DNA of 64,000 bases, from assembly GCA_963585895.1 (NCBI GenBank), contig OY757921.1, forward strand, positions 80,995,743 to 81,059,742, given 5' to 3'. This DNA comes from Sepioteuthis lessoniana. Taxonomy: Eukaryota > Mollusca > Cephalopoda > Myopsida > Loliginidae. This document shows positions 11,579 to 21,325 of the stretch, piece after piece (the stretch's first letter is position 1; each line of letters starts with the position of its first letter). The position numbers and the translations under genes were made by a program. Under the pieces are notes generated by a model, which had not been told where the DNA came from, searched no databases, and saw nothing but the letters and a program-made list of their open reading frames with translations.

Positions 11579-13481
11579 ATACCACCCTCTTCGCCCCGTC
11601 CTCGATCACAGCGCTGATTATACCTATTATGGTAACTCTTTGCCACAACCTTGTCCGCCTCCCTCCAATCTCTCTGCTACAGCGTGGGAAAAAACAGATC
11701 AAAAGTTCCTTCCAGGGAAAGTGACCATGCACAGCCCTGCCCCACGTTGTGATTCTTTAAAAGTAAGGCCGATGGCCCTGTCTGAAAGGAAGAGAGGGTT
11801 ACTGGCAGCTGAAGACTGGACTCCAAAGGGGTACATATATTGCAGAACAAAAACAAAAAAAAATTACTCCGATTTCTGCAGTAGATAAGAAAAGGGTTTA
11901 TAAAACTTCAAAGTTACAGGTGGCGACAAAGAAAAAAATCTGCGGGTGTGACATATAATAGTCTAAGGCGGCGGCCCAACGAGGGTTAAGTTTTCTTAAC
12001 GACAATGTATCTCAGCGGCGGACTGGTGATATATGAGCCGGTAGCGCAAAGCACAATTCCAATCTGTTGGTCCCTGCCTGGTCTTCGTCGGCTTTGTCTG
12101 CTTCGTCTGGAACCGAACTGCTTCGCTCTCCTGCCACCAACTTACAAAGGTCTAAGTTTTCTTAACGTCAGTGTATTCCAGCGGCGGACTGGTGATATAT
12201 GAGCTGGTAGCGCAAAGCACAATTCCAATCTGTTGGTCCCTGCCTGGTCTTCGTCGGCTACGTCTACTTCGTCTGGTACCAACTGCTTCGCTCTCCTGCC
12301 ACCAACTTACAAAGGTCTAAGTTTTCTTAACGACAGTGTATTCCAGCGGCGAACTGGTGATATATGAGCTGGTAGCGCAAAGCACAATTCCAATCTGTTG
12401 GTCCCTGCCTGGTCTTCGTCGGCTTTGTCTGCTTCGTCTGGAACCGAACTGCTTCGATCTCCTGCCACCAACTTACAAAGGTCTAAGTTTTCTTAACGTC
12501 AGTGTATTCCAGCGGCGGACTGGTGATATATGAGCTGGTAGCGCAAAGCACAATTCCAATCTGTTGGTCCCTGCCTGGTCTTCGTCGGCTACGTCTACTT
12601 CGTCTGGTACCAACTGCTTCGCTCTCCTGCCACCAACTGCTGAGTTCGGAAATCAGCCTGTTTATATAATAATTGCCAATATTCTGGGGTAGGTTCTGAC
12701 TGAGGCAGGGGTGATCTCCCTAACGTCATTTTCAACTCATTAGACATCCTTCATGTCTTTGTTTTAATTTTCGTCATCAGAAAGGGTCCAACCCTCTTTT
12801 CACTACTTCCACAGAGTTGTTCCTCTCACTACCCTCATAGTGAGGATAGCTTTCCTCCTACCAACATAGTTTCTATCATTTTACGGCTCATGACGTCAGA
12901 AAGGGTCCAACCCCTTTTTGCCCAAATATGCTGGACTGTCACCTTTGATGGAACTGGTTTCAATTCCACGTAGGCGAAAAGACTGGCCTATCCTCAGGCT
13001 AATTAATAATCCCCTTTCAACACTGATAAGTAATTCTGGATAATTTTCTCAACCCTTAGCTGAGGTATTTCCCCAAATGCCAGGTGGCCTTCTTTATCTT
13101 GACAAAGACTTCTTTGTTTGCTCTGAGTCCCACCTTTTAACTGGAGTGCAAGTCACACCGTATCTGAATCTCTGTGCTGTCAAATCCTTTAAAAATTAAC
13201 TTTTTCCAGGCTCGAAAATTATCTTAGTATCGTTACTCTTTTCACCTTTTTAATCACAATATTTTTCTTTCTCGATTTCTGCCTGAGTTCTGTAAACAAC
13301 TTAATCTTCCGTACCTGTCAAATTCTTTGTTTCAATTTTGGCTATTGTCAACAAAAATTCGGTCACAGCATTTTCGATTCTTTTCCCCAGAATTTCAACT
13401 CCACACTTCTTGGCAATTATATTTGGCTGCTCAACTTTTTGGTTAACCCCTCACGTACCGCCACAGATGAATATTGTCACA
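11579..13481 (-). repeat. 3' LTR (1903 bp)
   Basis: Matches 21326-22908 almost base for base. In the sense direction it begins TGTGACAATATTC and ends GGGTGGTAT, so it lacks the usual terminal CA. It is 320 bp longer than its partner because it carries four rather than two copies of a 166-bp tandem unit and lacks an 11-bp insertion. Confidence 0.93.
11987..12645. repeat. 166-bp tandem repeats in the 3' LTR (4 copies)
   Basis: Units start at 11987, 12153, 12318 and 12484 (spacing 166, 165, 166), each beginning TAAGTTTTCTTAACG and ending in CCACCAACT. Copies 1 and 3 share one subtype (CTGCTTCGTCTGGAACCG) and copies 2 and 4 another (CTACTTCGTCTGGTACC). The array is thus a duplicated 331-bp dimer. 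The 5' LTR has one dimer only. Confidence 0.95.
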
Positions 13482-13497
13482 TTACTCCCTTATCATT
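13482..13497 (-). other. Polypurine tract
   Basis: Directly inside the 3' LTR; sense strand AATGATAAGGGAGTAA. This purine-rich primer site for plus-strand DNA synthesis is expected at this position in LTR elements. Confidence 0.75.
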
Positions 13498-13585
13498 TTT
13501 GTCAATTAGCCATAATTGACACCAAAATCGATCTGACAATATTGTCAATACACCAGAATCCTCTGTCCATTTTGTTTTCACAATC

Positions 13586-13820
13586 AAGGCTCTCAACACC
13601 TTTTACTGATTAACAGTTTCATCACAATTTTACATCTCATGCAACAATTAGAATTATCAAATGACTTCTCATGCAACCAGAGGTTCGCAACACCTCTTAC
13701 CAATTAACAAATTCAATTCATGCAAATTTTTAGAGGCTCGCAACACCTCTTACCAATTAACATATTCAATTCATGCAATTTTTTAGAGGTTCGCAACACC
13801 TCTTACCAATTAATAAGTTC
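13586..13820. repeat. 53-bp tandem repeats between env and the PPT
   Basis: Three close copies start at 13681, 13734 and 13787, each with TCGCAACACCTCTTACCAAT. A diverged copy sits near 13586. They lie in the noncoding stretch between the env stop and the 3' LTR. Confidence 0.9.
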
Positions 13821-13821
13821 G

Positions 13822-15873
13822 TTATTTATTTTCTCTCTTCTTCGTCACGGCCTTTCTCTCAGCCGGAATTGGTGTTTTGGTGGTAGTTACACTTCCCACC
13901 AAAGGTTCAATTTCAACTGTCTCTTCAGCATTCTTTTCAAATAGAACACCCATCGGCTCCCCAGTCTCACCTAGGAGAGCGCTCGTCATTGCCTTATTTC
14001 TTAACTTCAATTTTCTACGCCTCATTAGTGCCCGTACCACTAATGTTATCATGGCTAGAATAATTAATGTTCCAATAACTGCCGACCAATTCATCAGCAA
14101 CTGGGTACCAATCATCCACTGGGTACCAGTTTCCCTCACAGTGTCTAATTTAGCTTTCAGCGGTTCGAACCCTATCTTTTCCATGGGTTTTAATAATTCA
14201 GGAATCTTCTTCAACGTTACAGTAGGAAATCGTTTAACTATTGGTTCCCACAATTCTGCCCAATTGCTCAAATTATTCTCCATTAATTTCGAAAAAGACT
14301 TTTTCTTTTCAAATTTTTCTTCAGCCTGATAGTAAGGTGGAAGAGACATCGATATTCCAAATGCGGAACAACCTAGTGGCAATTCTACCATTGTTAACGG
14401 GGGTATTACCTTTATTGTTTGAGTAGTTTTTCCTTCACAGACCATTGATAGGTCTATTTCTCTCTGGGTAGCCACTGCCCAAACTCCATCAGATATGCTT
14501 ATTGCCTGGGGCAACACTACGTCGGCTAAAATTTCCACTTGACAACATCTTCTTATGCCTCCTTTATCTCTCTTGAACAATTCCAAAACACAGAGATTAT
14601 AATTGCCCGTTATGTATATTGGACTTGTGGAAGTACAAGTCCTCAAAGCATCGGTCTTACATTTGTTAGCTTCTCCCTCTGGCAACATCATAAACTTATT
14701 TCTTGCTAGATTCAATGCTATATACTCTGTTTCTAACCTATACCTGGCCACAGCTCCCACCTCCTGGTCTGCTCTAGGATAAGGGATAGGCAGATTTATC
14801 ACCTGATAGATTTCAAATGTACTGTCCCTATCTAACAATGGAACAGACATTAGTATCAATAGCTTATCACTCTCCATCAGGGTAACACAACCCAATGCAC
14901 TGTAGTATCTCCACAATTCTTCCGTAGGGTCTACAGGCAACCGTAAATGATGAGGTAGTTCGGTCTGTATTTTGGTTAAAATCTCTCTCAAATAATTCGG
15001 TGTCATTATACTTGGAGACAAATGTCCTAATGATAGTGAATCCAGCTGGGCTCTGACATGTTCTAACAAGGTCATTAACGACTGACCCGTTTGTCGCACC
15101 CTAGCTGTTATGGACAATAACTGAAAATATTGTTGTATGAAATTATCCAATACTTGCAATTCCGCTTTTACTGACTCCGTAATGTTCGATACCTCCTCCT
15201 GCAAGTCATGCAAATTTCTTGTCAACCAATTAATGCTCACTCTATTTTTAGATAACTCTACCCTAGTAATGTTCAATATCGACAGACTCTCCCTAGCCAC
15301 CTGAGCTATTGTTTTCTGATTCCTTTCTACATCCGACAACTTCCACCGGATAACCCTTACATCTTCTTCAGACACTGTACCAAATAATACACTCAGGGCC
15401 TTTCCTACTATAGGAATTACCGCCCTTCTTGGTCTGGACTGCAATAATCCTATCCCTCTGAGATATAGATTCATCTCTTTCCATTGAGACTCCATCACTC
15501 TGGATTCCTGTTCTAAAGAATAGAGTAACTTAATGTACCCTTCTTGGTGTACATAATTCTCTGCCAACTGATTTCTGGCTCTCCTCAAGGCACTTATCTC
15601 ACTCTTCAATCTATCCAACAGTATTCTATAAGGAGCAAGGTCAACAACCATTGTTATCAACCATTTCGACCTGGTTATAATCACCTCACTGGTCTTTTTG
15701 AATATGATATTTTTCTCATTCTTCCATGCTCCCACTGTGCACATCATGATCATCAGCATCATTATTATTCTCCGTTCCATTCCTGCAACGATATGCAAGA
15801 ATAATTTCTCTCGGCTATGCGTAGCAATCACACTTTTCTTCATTAACCCCAATTCCTCAATGCATCCATGCAT
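13822..15873 (-). CDS. env: Envelope glycoprotein (F-protein-like) of the LTR element
   Basis: Open for 683 codons. The Met at 15780 (residue 32) is the better start because a hydrophobic signal-peptide-like stretch follows it. A furin-type RPRR site is at residues 147-150, followed at once by a Gly/Ala/Val-rich segment containing LFGT and an acidic pair. This is the arrangement of the fusion peptide in baculovirus F proteins and insect errantivirus Env. Then come heptad-like helices, NxT sites at about 201 and 230, a Cys-containing ectodomain, a membrane anchor at about 594-616, a basic stop-transfer and a tail of about 67 residues. Expression probably needs a spliced RNA; CTTAATCCCTAG just upstream (sense) could be the acceptor. 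The role in membrane fusion is inferred from family features. No internal break is seen. Confidence 0.85.
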   Translation of the reverse strand: MHGCIEELGLMKKSVIATHSREKLFLHIVAGMERRIIMMLMIMMCTVGAWKNEKNIIFKKTSEVIITRSKWLITMVVDLAPYRILLDRLKSEISALRRARNQLAENYVHQEGYIKLLYSLEQESRVMESQWKEMNLYLRGIGLLQSRPRRAVIPIVGKALSVLFGTVSEEDVRVIRWKLSDVERNQKTIAQVARESLSILNITRVELSKNRVSINWLTRNLHDLQEEVSNITESVKAELQVLDNFIQQYFQLLSITARVRQTGQSLMTLLEHVRAQLDSLSLGHLSPSIMTPNYLREILTKIQTELPHHLRLPVDPTEELWRYYSALGCVTLMESDKLLILMSVPLLDRDSTFEIYQVINLPIPYPRADQEVGAVARYRLETEYIALNLARNKFMMLPEGEANKCKTDALRTCTSTSPIYITGNYNLCVLELFKRDKGGIRRCCQVEILADVVLPQAISISDGVWAVATQREIDLSMVCEGKTTQTIKVIPPLTMVELPLGCSAFGISMSLPPYYQAEEKFEKKKSFSKLMENNLSNWAELWEPIVKRFPTVTLKKIPELLKPMEKIGFEPLKAKLDTVRETGTQWMIGTQLLMNWSAVIGTLIILAMITLVVRALMRRRKLKLRNKAMTSALLGETGEPMGVLFEKNAEETVEIEPLVGSVTTTKTPIPAERKAVTKKRENK

Positions 15874-16022
15874 TTACTAACTCAAGATACCAACTAGGGA
15901 TTAAGTAGGGGTCGCAATATCCCACGCCCAATGCACGGAGGGCCCTTCCCCACACCGGTCGCACGAACACCACTATTCCCCGACCTTCCCAAGTATCTAT
16001 CTTTATTCTCGGGTTAATCAAT

Positions 16023-17339
16023 TTACTCCTGGGGTTCAGCCTGCCTGGCTCCCCTCAATCTCAATTTTATAGGCAACTTCATCCTCTCTGAAGTATCTTC
16101 TTGCCTCTGCCAAACTTCACGAAGCTGGGAGAGGAGTATCTCATCCTCCATCTCCCACTCACTCCCACTGGTTTCTTCTCCAGTGCTTGGTGGTGGCCTG
16201 TAATCAGATCTCACCCTTACCTTCGGGTTTTCAGGTAACCTTACCTCACCACCACTATCCTCCAGAATCACTGGTGCTCTGATTCTGTCACTCACATCAC
16301 TCTCTGCAACTGATTCTTCCTCTTCAGAATCTGCCATAGTGACTTTTCGCATTCTTCTTCTCTTAGGCTTGGGTTCAGGACCTTCCCAAGTATCTACCTT
16401 AGCCAATTTCAACTCATTCGCATGGGCTCGTTTCACCTTCCCTGAAACCTGGTCCCATATTAAAAAGGTCGCTGGCCCCCTCTGCTCTACGATTCTGTAG
16501 TAGGGTTCCCACCTTGGACTCAACTTGCCTTTCCTCAAGTTTACTTTATAATAGACTGGGTCTCCTAACCCTAGACTTACTTCTTCTCTCTCTTTATTAA
16601 TTCTCTCATTTCGCCGCTTCTGCGCACGAGCAATTCTTCGCCTCGCCTGGGCGAATATCTTATGCTGCCTCTCAATTATTAACTTATGGTGGTCCTCACC
16701 CATATATTTCCTATGGGGTTTTAATAAATTATCCACCGGCAACACCACATCTCGCCCAAATATCATATAATATGGGGAGAATCTTGAGGTCTCATTTTCA
16801 CAGAACCTCACTGCAGCCAACGCCTGGGTCAAAAACAAGTCCCAGTTTTCTTCATTATCTCTTACCAATTTAGCTAATATATCCGCTAAGGTTCTATGAA
16901 ACCTTTCTACCTTAGCATTACTCTGTGGGTGATACGGAGAAGTGGTCACGTGGTTAACATTTAAACTTTCTAGAGCCTCTTTCATTATGCGATTTACATT
17001 CTCAGGTCCATTATCTGTGACCAACTGTACCGGAGATCCATAGCGAGGAAAGATCTCTGTCAATATCAATTCAGACACTGTCTGTGCCTTTTTATCTGGG
17101 ATCGCATAAGCCTCAGGCCAATTAGTTAACCAATCCACGAAACTCACAATATACTGATTTCCTCTCGGTGTCTCACCATACGGACCTGATATGTCCATAT
17201 TTACTTTTTCGAAGGGAAAGTTGGGTATATCGGTTTCCATCAAGGGGGCCAATTTTTGTCTCCTACTCTGAGTTTGACACACCCTACAACTACCCACATA
17301 TGCTGTAACCTCAGCATATAGCTTTGGCCAATAATATCG
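16023..17339 (-). CDS. pol: Integrase part of Pol, 3' of an in-frame stop
   Basis: Same reading frame as the RT segment, separated from it by a TGA at 17340-17342. The zinc-binding half starts upstream (His pair in HEKMGH...THE), and CRVC at the beginning of this piece supplies the Cys pair. Core catalytic residues are visible: Asp in VNMDISGP, Asp in VTDNGPE and Glu in AKVERFHR. A C-terminal domain of GPY/F type follows (RWEPYYRI...GPATFLIW), then a long acidic tail. The tail past the GPY/F region is about 130 residues, rich in Glu/Ser, with no chromodomain recognised. Confidence 0.9.
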   Translation of the reverse strand, partial: RYYWPKLYAEVTAYVGSCRVCQTQSRRQKLAPLMETDIPNFPFEKVNMDISGPYGETPRGNQYIVSFVDWLTNWPEAYAIPDKKAQTVSELILTEIFPRYGSPVQLVTDNGPENVNRIMKEALESLNVNHVTTSPYHPQSNAKVERFHRTLADILAKLVRDNEENWDLFLTQALAAVRFCENETSRFSPYYMIFGRDVVLPVDNLLKPHRKYMGEDHHKLIIERQHKIFAQARRRIARAQKRRNERINKEREEVSLGLGDPVYYKVNLRKGKLSPRWEPYYRIVEQRGPATFLIWDQVSGKVKRAHANELKLAKVDTWEGPEPKPKRRRMRKVTMADSEEEESVAESDVSDRIRAPVILEDSGGEVRLPENPKVRVRSDYRPPPSTGEETSGSEWEMEDEILLSQLREVWQRQEDTSERMKLPIKLRLRGARQAEPQE

Positions 17340-19658
17340 TCAGCCTATCAACTCATGGGTCTTATCAATGCCCATATGTCCCATCTTCTCATGACACTGC
17401 TCTAGAATCTTTGTTCTAAGAGCTTTCGGGACAAACATCCTCATTCTAGGCTCGTCATCTGCACCAGACAAGTAATATAATATATCTTCATATATCACAT
17501 ACTTTGGCGCCTTTCCAGCCTCCACTTTCTTTCTCAATTCTAATAATTCCTCATCCTTCTGACCACTCTCTATCACCTCCCTCCAGTGTGGATCACTGAG
17601 AGTCACAAGCTCTTCGGCTTTATCTTCTTCTAGGCTAGGTCTGTTCTCCAAGGTATGCGCATTTAATACATTTACCTGGTAAGCCCTATCATCCACCCCA
17701 GGCTCTAAATGTATCGATTCCGCCTCTAGCTGTTTTGGTATTCTTGACAATAAGTCTGCACACGTATTATCCTTACCCGCTAGATACTCGATTCTACAAT
17801 TGTACCCACTTAGTTTTAGTGCCCACTGCTGGATTTTTTTATTAGTCCACTCTGCCTCCATCAGGTATTTTAAAGGTTTGTGATCAGTTTTGATCGTAAA
17901 CACAGCTCCATTTAAGTAATAATCTAGCTTTTGTACTGCGTACATAGTTGCGTATGCTTCCTTCTCTATCACTGGCCATCTCTGCTGAGTTTCAGAGAGA
18001 CGGTGTGATAAAAAATACACAGGTATCTCCTCTGGTATATTCGGCACAGGCCCATCCCTTTCCGGACAGGGCTGTGTCAACACAGCACCTACACATTTAT
18101 CACTTGCATCAGTGTATAATACCATGGGCCTCCCCAGGTCTGGGTAGGCCAACAGAGGTATTGCCGTTAACTGTTCCTTAAGGCAATCAAAAGCTCGCTG
18201 ACAGTCCTCTGTCCACTTAAATCTGGCGTATTTTTTTGTTAGCGCTATCATAGGTCCTGCCAGCCTCGAAAATGCTGGAATGAACCTTCTGTAATATCCT
18301 ATGGCGCCTATGAACCCCCTTACTTCCCTAACACTTCTGGGTTCAGGCATTGCTCGAATCACTTCTACCTTATCAAGGTCTGGCTTTATGCCTTTCTTAT
18401 CGATGATAAATCCTAAATATTTAGTCTCTTCCTTCATGAATTGACATTTAGGTAATTTTATCTTTAGGTTATGCTTCCTTAACCTATCCATTACTTGCTG
18501 CAAGTGGGCTAAGTGTTCCTCAGGTGTCTTCGAGAACACTAACACGTCGTCAAGGTAAGCCATGGCAAATTCCTCCAACCCCTCCAACACCATTGACATT
18601 AGTTGCGAAAACACTCCCGGAGCGTTGGACAGTCCGAACGGCATCACCCGGAAGTTAAACAGACCTACATGACAGGTAAAAGCTGCTTTTTCCCGGTCCA
18701 TTTTATCCAAGGCTACGTGCCAATAACCTGATCTCAGATCCAAAGTTGAGAAACAAGCAGACCCGCCCAACAACGCCAAAATGTCATCGATCAAGGGCAG
18801 CGGAACTGCCATAGGCTTAGTGATGGCGTTCAACTTTCTAAAGTCCACACAAAACCTGTGTCCGCCATCTTTCTTTTCGACTATCACTATTGGGAAGCTC
18901 CAAGGTGACTTGGATCTCTCAATTATACCTGCCTCTAGCATATCCCTTACAGCTTCCTCCACCACTCCCCTCTTATGAACAGGAGTCCTATAAGGCCTCA
19001 ACCTTATTGGTGGATGATTACCAGTATCTATCTTCATTGAGACAGTTTGCGTCTGTCCCAATTCCTTATCTTCATTTGCTATTCTATCTTTGTTGTCTCT
19101 TAATAATTTTCTTATGTCTCTTCTATATTTGTCAGGCACCATTATTTCTTCTTCCCTTAATTTACCAGGGTTTTCTTTCACTCTCTGATCTAATCGTACC
19201 TGATCAATTCTACGTAAGGGGAAGGCATGTCCCATCTCCTCACCCTTCTGTACCTTTACTGTCTTATTAGACGTGTTTGCTATCAACACAGGGATTATTT
19301 CTTTCGCCTGTACTACTGACTCACATAGCGTTATCCCTTCTTCGCTATCCTCATAGTTCTTTACTGATGCTACTCGACGGATCTCCCCTTCCACTTCCAT
19401 ATTCAGTAACCTTCCCTCACAGGATACTACTTTTCTCGGGGGTATCTGAATATCCTCTTTCGCTACTACTATCAATTTATCCTTTTCTTGTTTTCCTAGA
19501 GGGACTTCTATTTCTCCCAGAATCAGCTTAGCTGGTTCAAACTCAAGGCAAGCCTTTCTTGCCTTTAACCAATCTTCCCCTAAGATTAGCTCTGTGTATA
19601 ATTCTGGGGCTACATATAAGGTGTGGCTTGCCTGCACGCCCCCACTTTTATTGGGCAC
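17340..19658 (-). pseudogene. pol: Reverse transcriptase-RNase H part of Pol, broken at both ends
   Basis: 772 codons. The first ~30 residues belong to the end of the protease. The RT follows: WSFPIVIVEKKDG near 252, LDLRSGYW at 306-313, and the catalytic YLDD at 368-371. RNase H starts near 515 with YTDAS and contains the Glu in EKEAYA and Asp in TDHKPL. The integrase zinc finger begins at the end. The segment stops at TGA 17340-17342, while the same frame continues into integrase. The context (a CGA-type position next to a CpG) fits a single transition. At its 5' end the frame is displaced from the protease frame by a one-base change in a G run near 19640. Both breaks would block a full polyprotein unless they are assembly errors or suppressed. 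Confidence 0.88.
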
Positions 19659-20077
19659 CTTATTTTTCCCTCTATCTCCATTTGACTACCGTCAGCCTGA
19701 CTAATAACCAAATCAGCCTCCAAAAGGGCTGGCCTATTCTTCATTTTCCTCACAATTTCGCTCCTTATCAGTGAAACTGCTGCTCCCGTATCAATTAGAG
19801 CATTCGTTCTTACTGCCTTCACATAGGCTTCGCAACTTAATTCACCTTTCTCGGATAGCATCGAACAGACTCTAGCCTTATCTTTAATTATTTTGTTCTC
19901 ACTTGCCGACAGGGGAGCAGGCAACAAAAACTCCCTTCTATACCTGCCCTCCTGGCAATCCTTCTTCATGTGGCCATATCTACGGCATTGCCAACATCTC
20001 CTCCTTTGACAATCCCTAGCTACGTGGTCCCCCTTACCACATGACCAACATTTTCTCGCTATTACACAACGGGCCAT
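19610..20077 (-). CDS. pol: Pol N-terminus: two zinc knuckles and aspartic protease
   Basis: Residues 10-41 hold two CCHC knuckles (CWSCGKGDHVARDC and CWQCRRYGHMKKDC). The retropepsin motif ALIDTGAAVSLI is near residue 95. The frame is -1 relative to gag and overlaps its end. Expression could use frameshifting in the A-rich stretch at the gag stop, or restart at the ATG 20077. The open frame leaves the protease domain through a frame change at about 19640. The flap and the C-terminal part of the protease continue in the next frame. Confidence 0.85.
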   Translation of the reverse strand: MARCVIARKCWSCGKGDHVARDCQRRRCWQCRRYGHMKKDCQEGRYRREFLLPAPLSASENKIIKDKARVCSMLSEKGELSCEAYVKAVRTNALIDTGAAVSLIRSEIVRKMKNRPALLEADLVISQADGSQMEIEGKIRCPIKVGACRQATPYM

Positions 20078-20085
20078 CCTCCCTT

Positions 20086-21045
20086 TTACTTTTTCGGGGG
20101 CGGCCCTTCGGCGTTTCCCTGATTCCTTGACGTAGGAGGGGGCTTTGCTGGAGAGGAATCCCTCATTCTACCCCGAGGTCTCTCTCTTCTCTCCCTCCTC
20201 ATGTCGCTCCGAGAAGGGCACTCCGTCGAGTAGTGACCCTCCTTTCGACACGTCCAACACGTCACCCCTAAGTGCTTATGGGGAGAATCATGAAACCCCT
20301 TCCATATCGACCAGTCCTGCCGTTTAGGGTCAGCCTCCGCTGACCAGTCCTCCTGTCGTCTGCGCCCCCAACCCGATCCTGGGTTTCTTCTAGTGGGCTG
20401 ACTTATCTTTTCTTGCTTCTGCCCACCATGTCTTTTTCTGACCCTTTCTAGGAAGTTTTTATTTCTTCTGGCCAGGTGTACTGCTCTAGTCACATCTTCT
20501 GGCTCAGCCTTCACAACTTCTTTCTTTATCTCTTCGTCCCTTAAGGCATCGATATAACAATCCGCCAACTGCGCCTGCAAGACTGGCGTTGATCTGATGT
20601 CCTCCTGGGGATAGGCTAGCAATGACAACCCCCTAATTCTCTCTCCTAGCTCTACGAGGGTCTCATTTTCACGCTGTCTTACCTCAGCTAGGATCCTCAT
20701 GGCCTCTAGCGCTGACGGTTCTCCCGCGTATTCCGCCTGTAATTCTTCCCTTAATTGAGCCCATGTCAGTCCCGGACCTTCCATCATTTTTTTCTGTATA
20801 AAGTCCGAGGGGGCTCTTATCGCTGTCTCAAAGGCCAACAGGATGATCTCCTTATCCTTTAGTCCATATATCAGCTTCTTTTTATCAATGGCCTTCATCC
20901 ACTCATTTAGTTCAAGGGGATCCCCCCCAAAGGGTTTTATCCTTATATCTAAGAGTAGGGACACAAATTGCTTACTGACCCCCTCTATATGAGTCTCTTC
21001 CATCACACCCGTGGCGTCCGAACCTACTGACCCTTCTCTACTCAT
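20086..21045 (-). CDS. gag: Gag structural protein
   Basis: The frame is open from 21111, but the Met at 21045 (MSREGSVG) is the more natural start because upstream codons lie close to a T-rich leader. The central helical region (about 30-230), including FGGDPLELNEW, resembles the capsid part of Ty3/gypsy Gag. A basic Arg-rich linker follows, then a single CCHC knuckle (CWTCRKEGHYSTEC) and a Pro/Arg tail ending PPPKK. Only one zinc knuckle is in Gag; two more are at the start of Pol. No internal stop. Confidence 0.85.
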   Translation of the reverse strand: MSREGSVGSDATGVMEETHIEGVSKQFVSLLLDIRIKPFGGDPLELNEWMKAIDKKKLIYGLKDKEIILLAFETAIRAPSDFIQKKMMEGPGLTWAQLREELQAEYAGEPSALEAMRILAEVRQRENETLVELGERIRGLSLLAYPQEDIRSTPVLQAQLADCYIDALRDEEIKKEVVKAEPEDVTRAVHLARRNKNFLERVRKRHGGQKQEKISQPTRRNPGSGWGRRRQEDWSAEADPKRQDWSIWKGFHDSPHKHLGVTCWTCRKEGHYSTECPSRSDMRRERRERPRGRMRDSSPAKPPPTSRNQGNAEGPPPKK

Positions 21046-21309
21046 GATGTTTTTTTTTGTTTTGTTTTTTTCTACAAACACCCAACACGGCGAGCACTCT
21101 CCCAGAACCAATAATACAAATGGGGAAAACCGAAAAAGTGTCCTACCTGAACTGCTGACTGTCTCGTCCCTGGTTTCTGTTCTGGGTCGCCTCTACGTTC
21201 AAGTTCCTTTTGCGGCTTGCGGCTCGGGTCCTGGTTTGATTGTCTTTTCTTTTCCTCTTTTCCTCTCTCCTTCCGTTTCCCTGATATGGCTCTTCAGGGT
21301 CGAATCATC

Positions 21310-21322
21310 GGTCACGGCACCA
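21310..21322 (-). other. Primer-binding site
   Basis: Sense TGGTGCCGTGACC, three bases after the 5' LTR. It starts with TGG as expected for pairing to a tRNA 3' CCA end. The tRNA species is not assigned. Confidence 0.8.
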
Positions 21323-21325
21323 AAT

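Noticed and set aside
12005-12533. Repeated 65-codon plus-strand frames
   Set aside because: Each is a translation of the 166-bp LTR tandem unit; frames are not conserved between subtypes.
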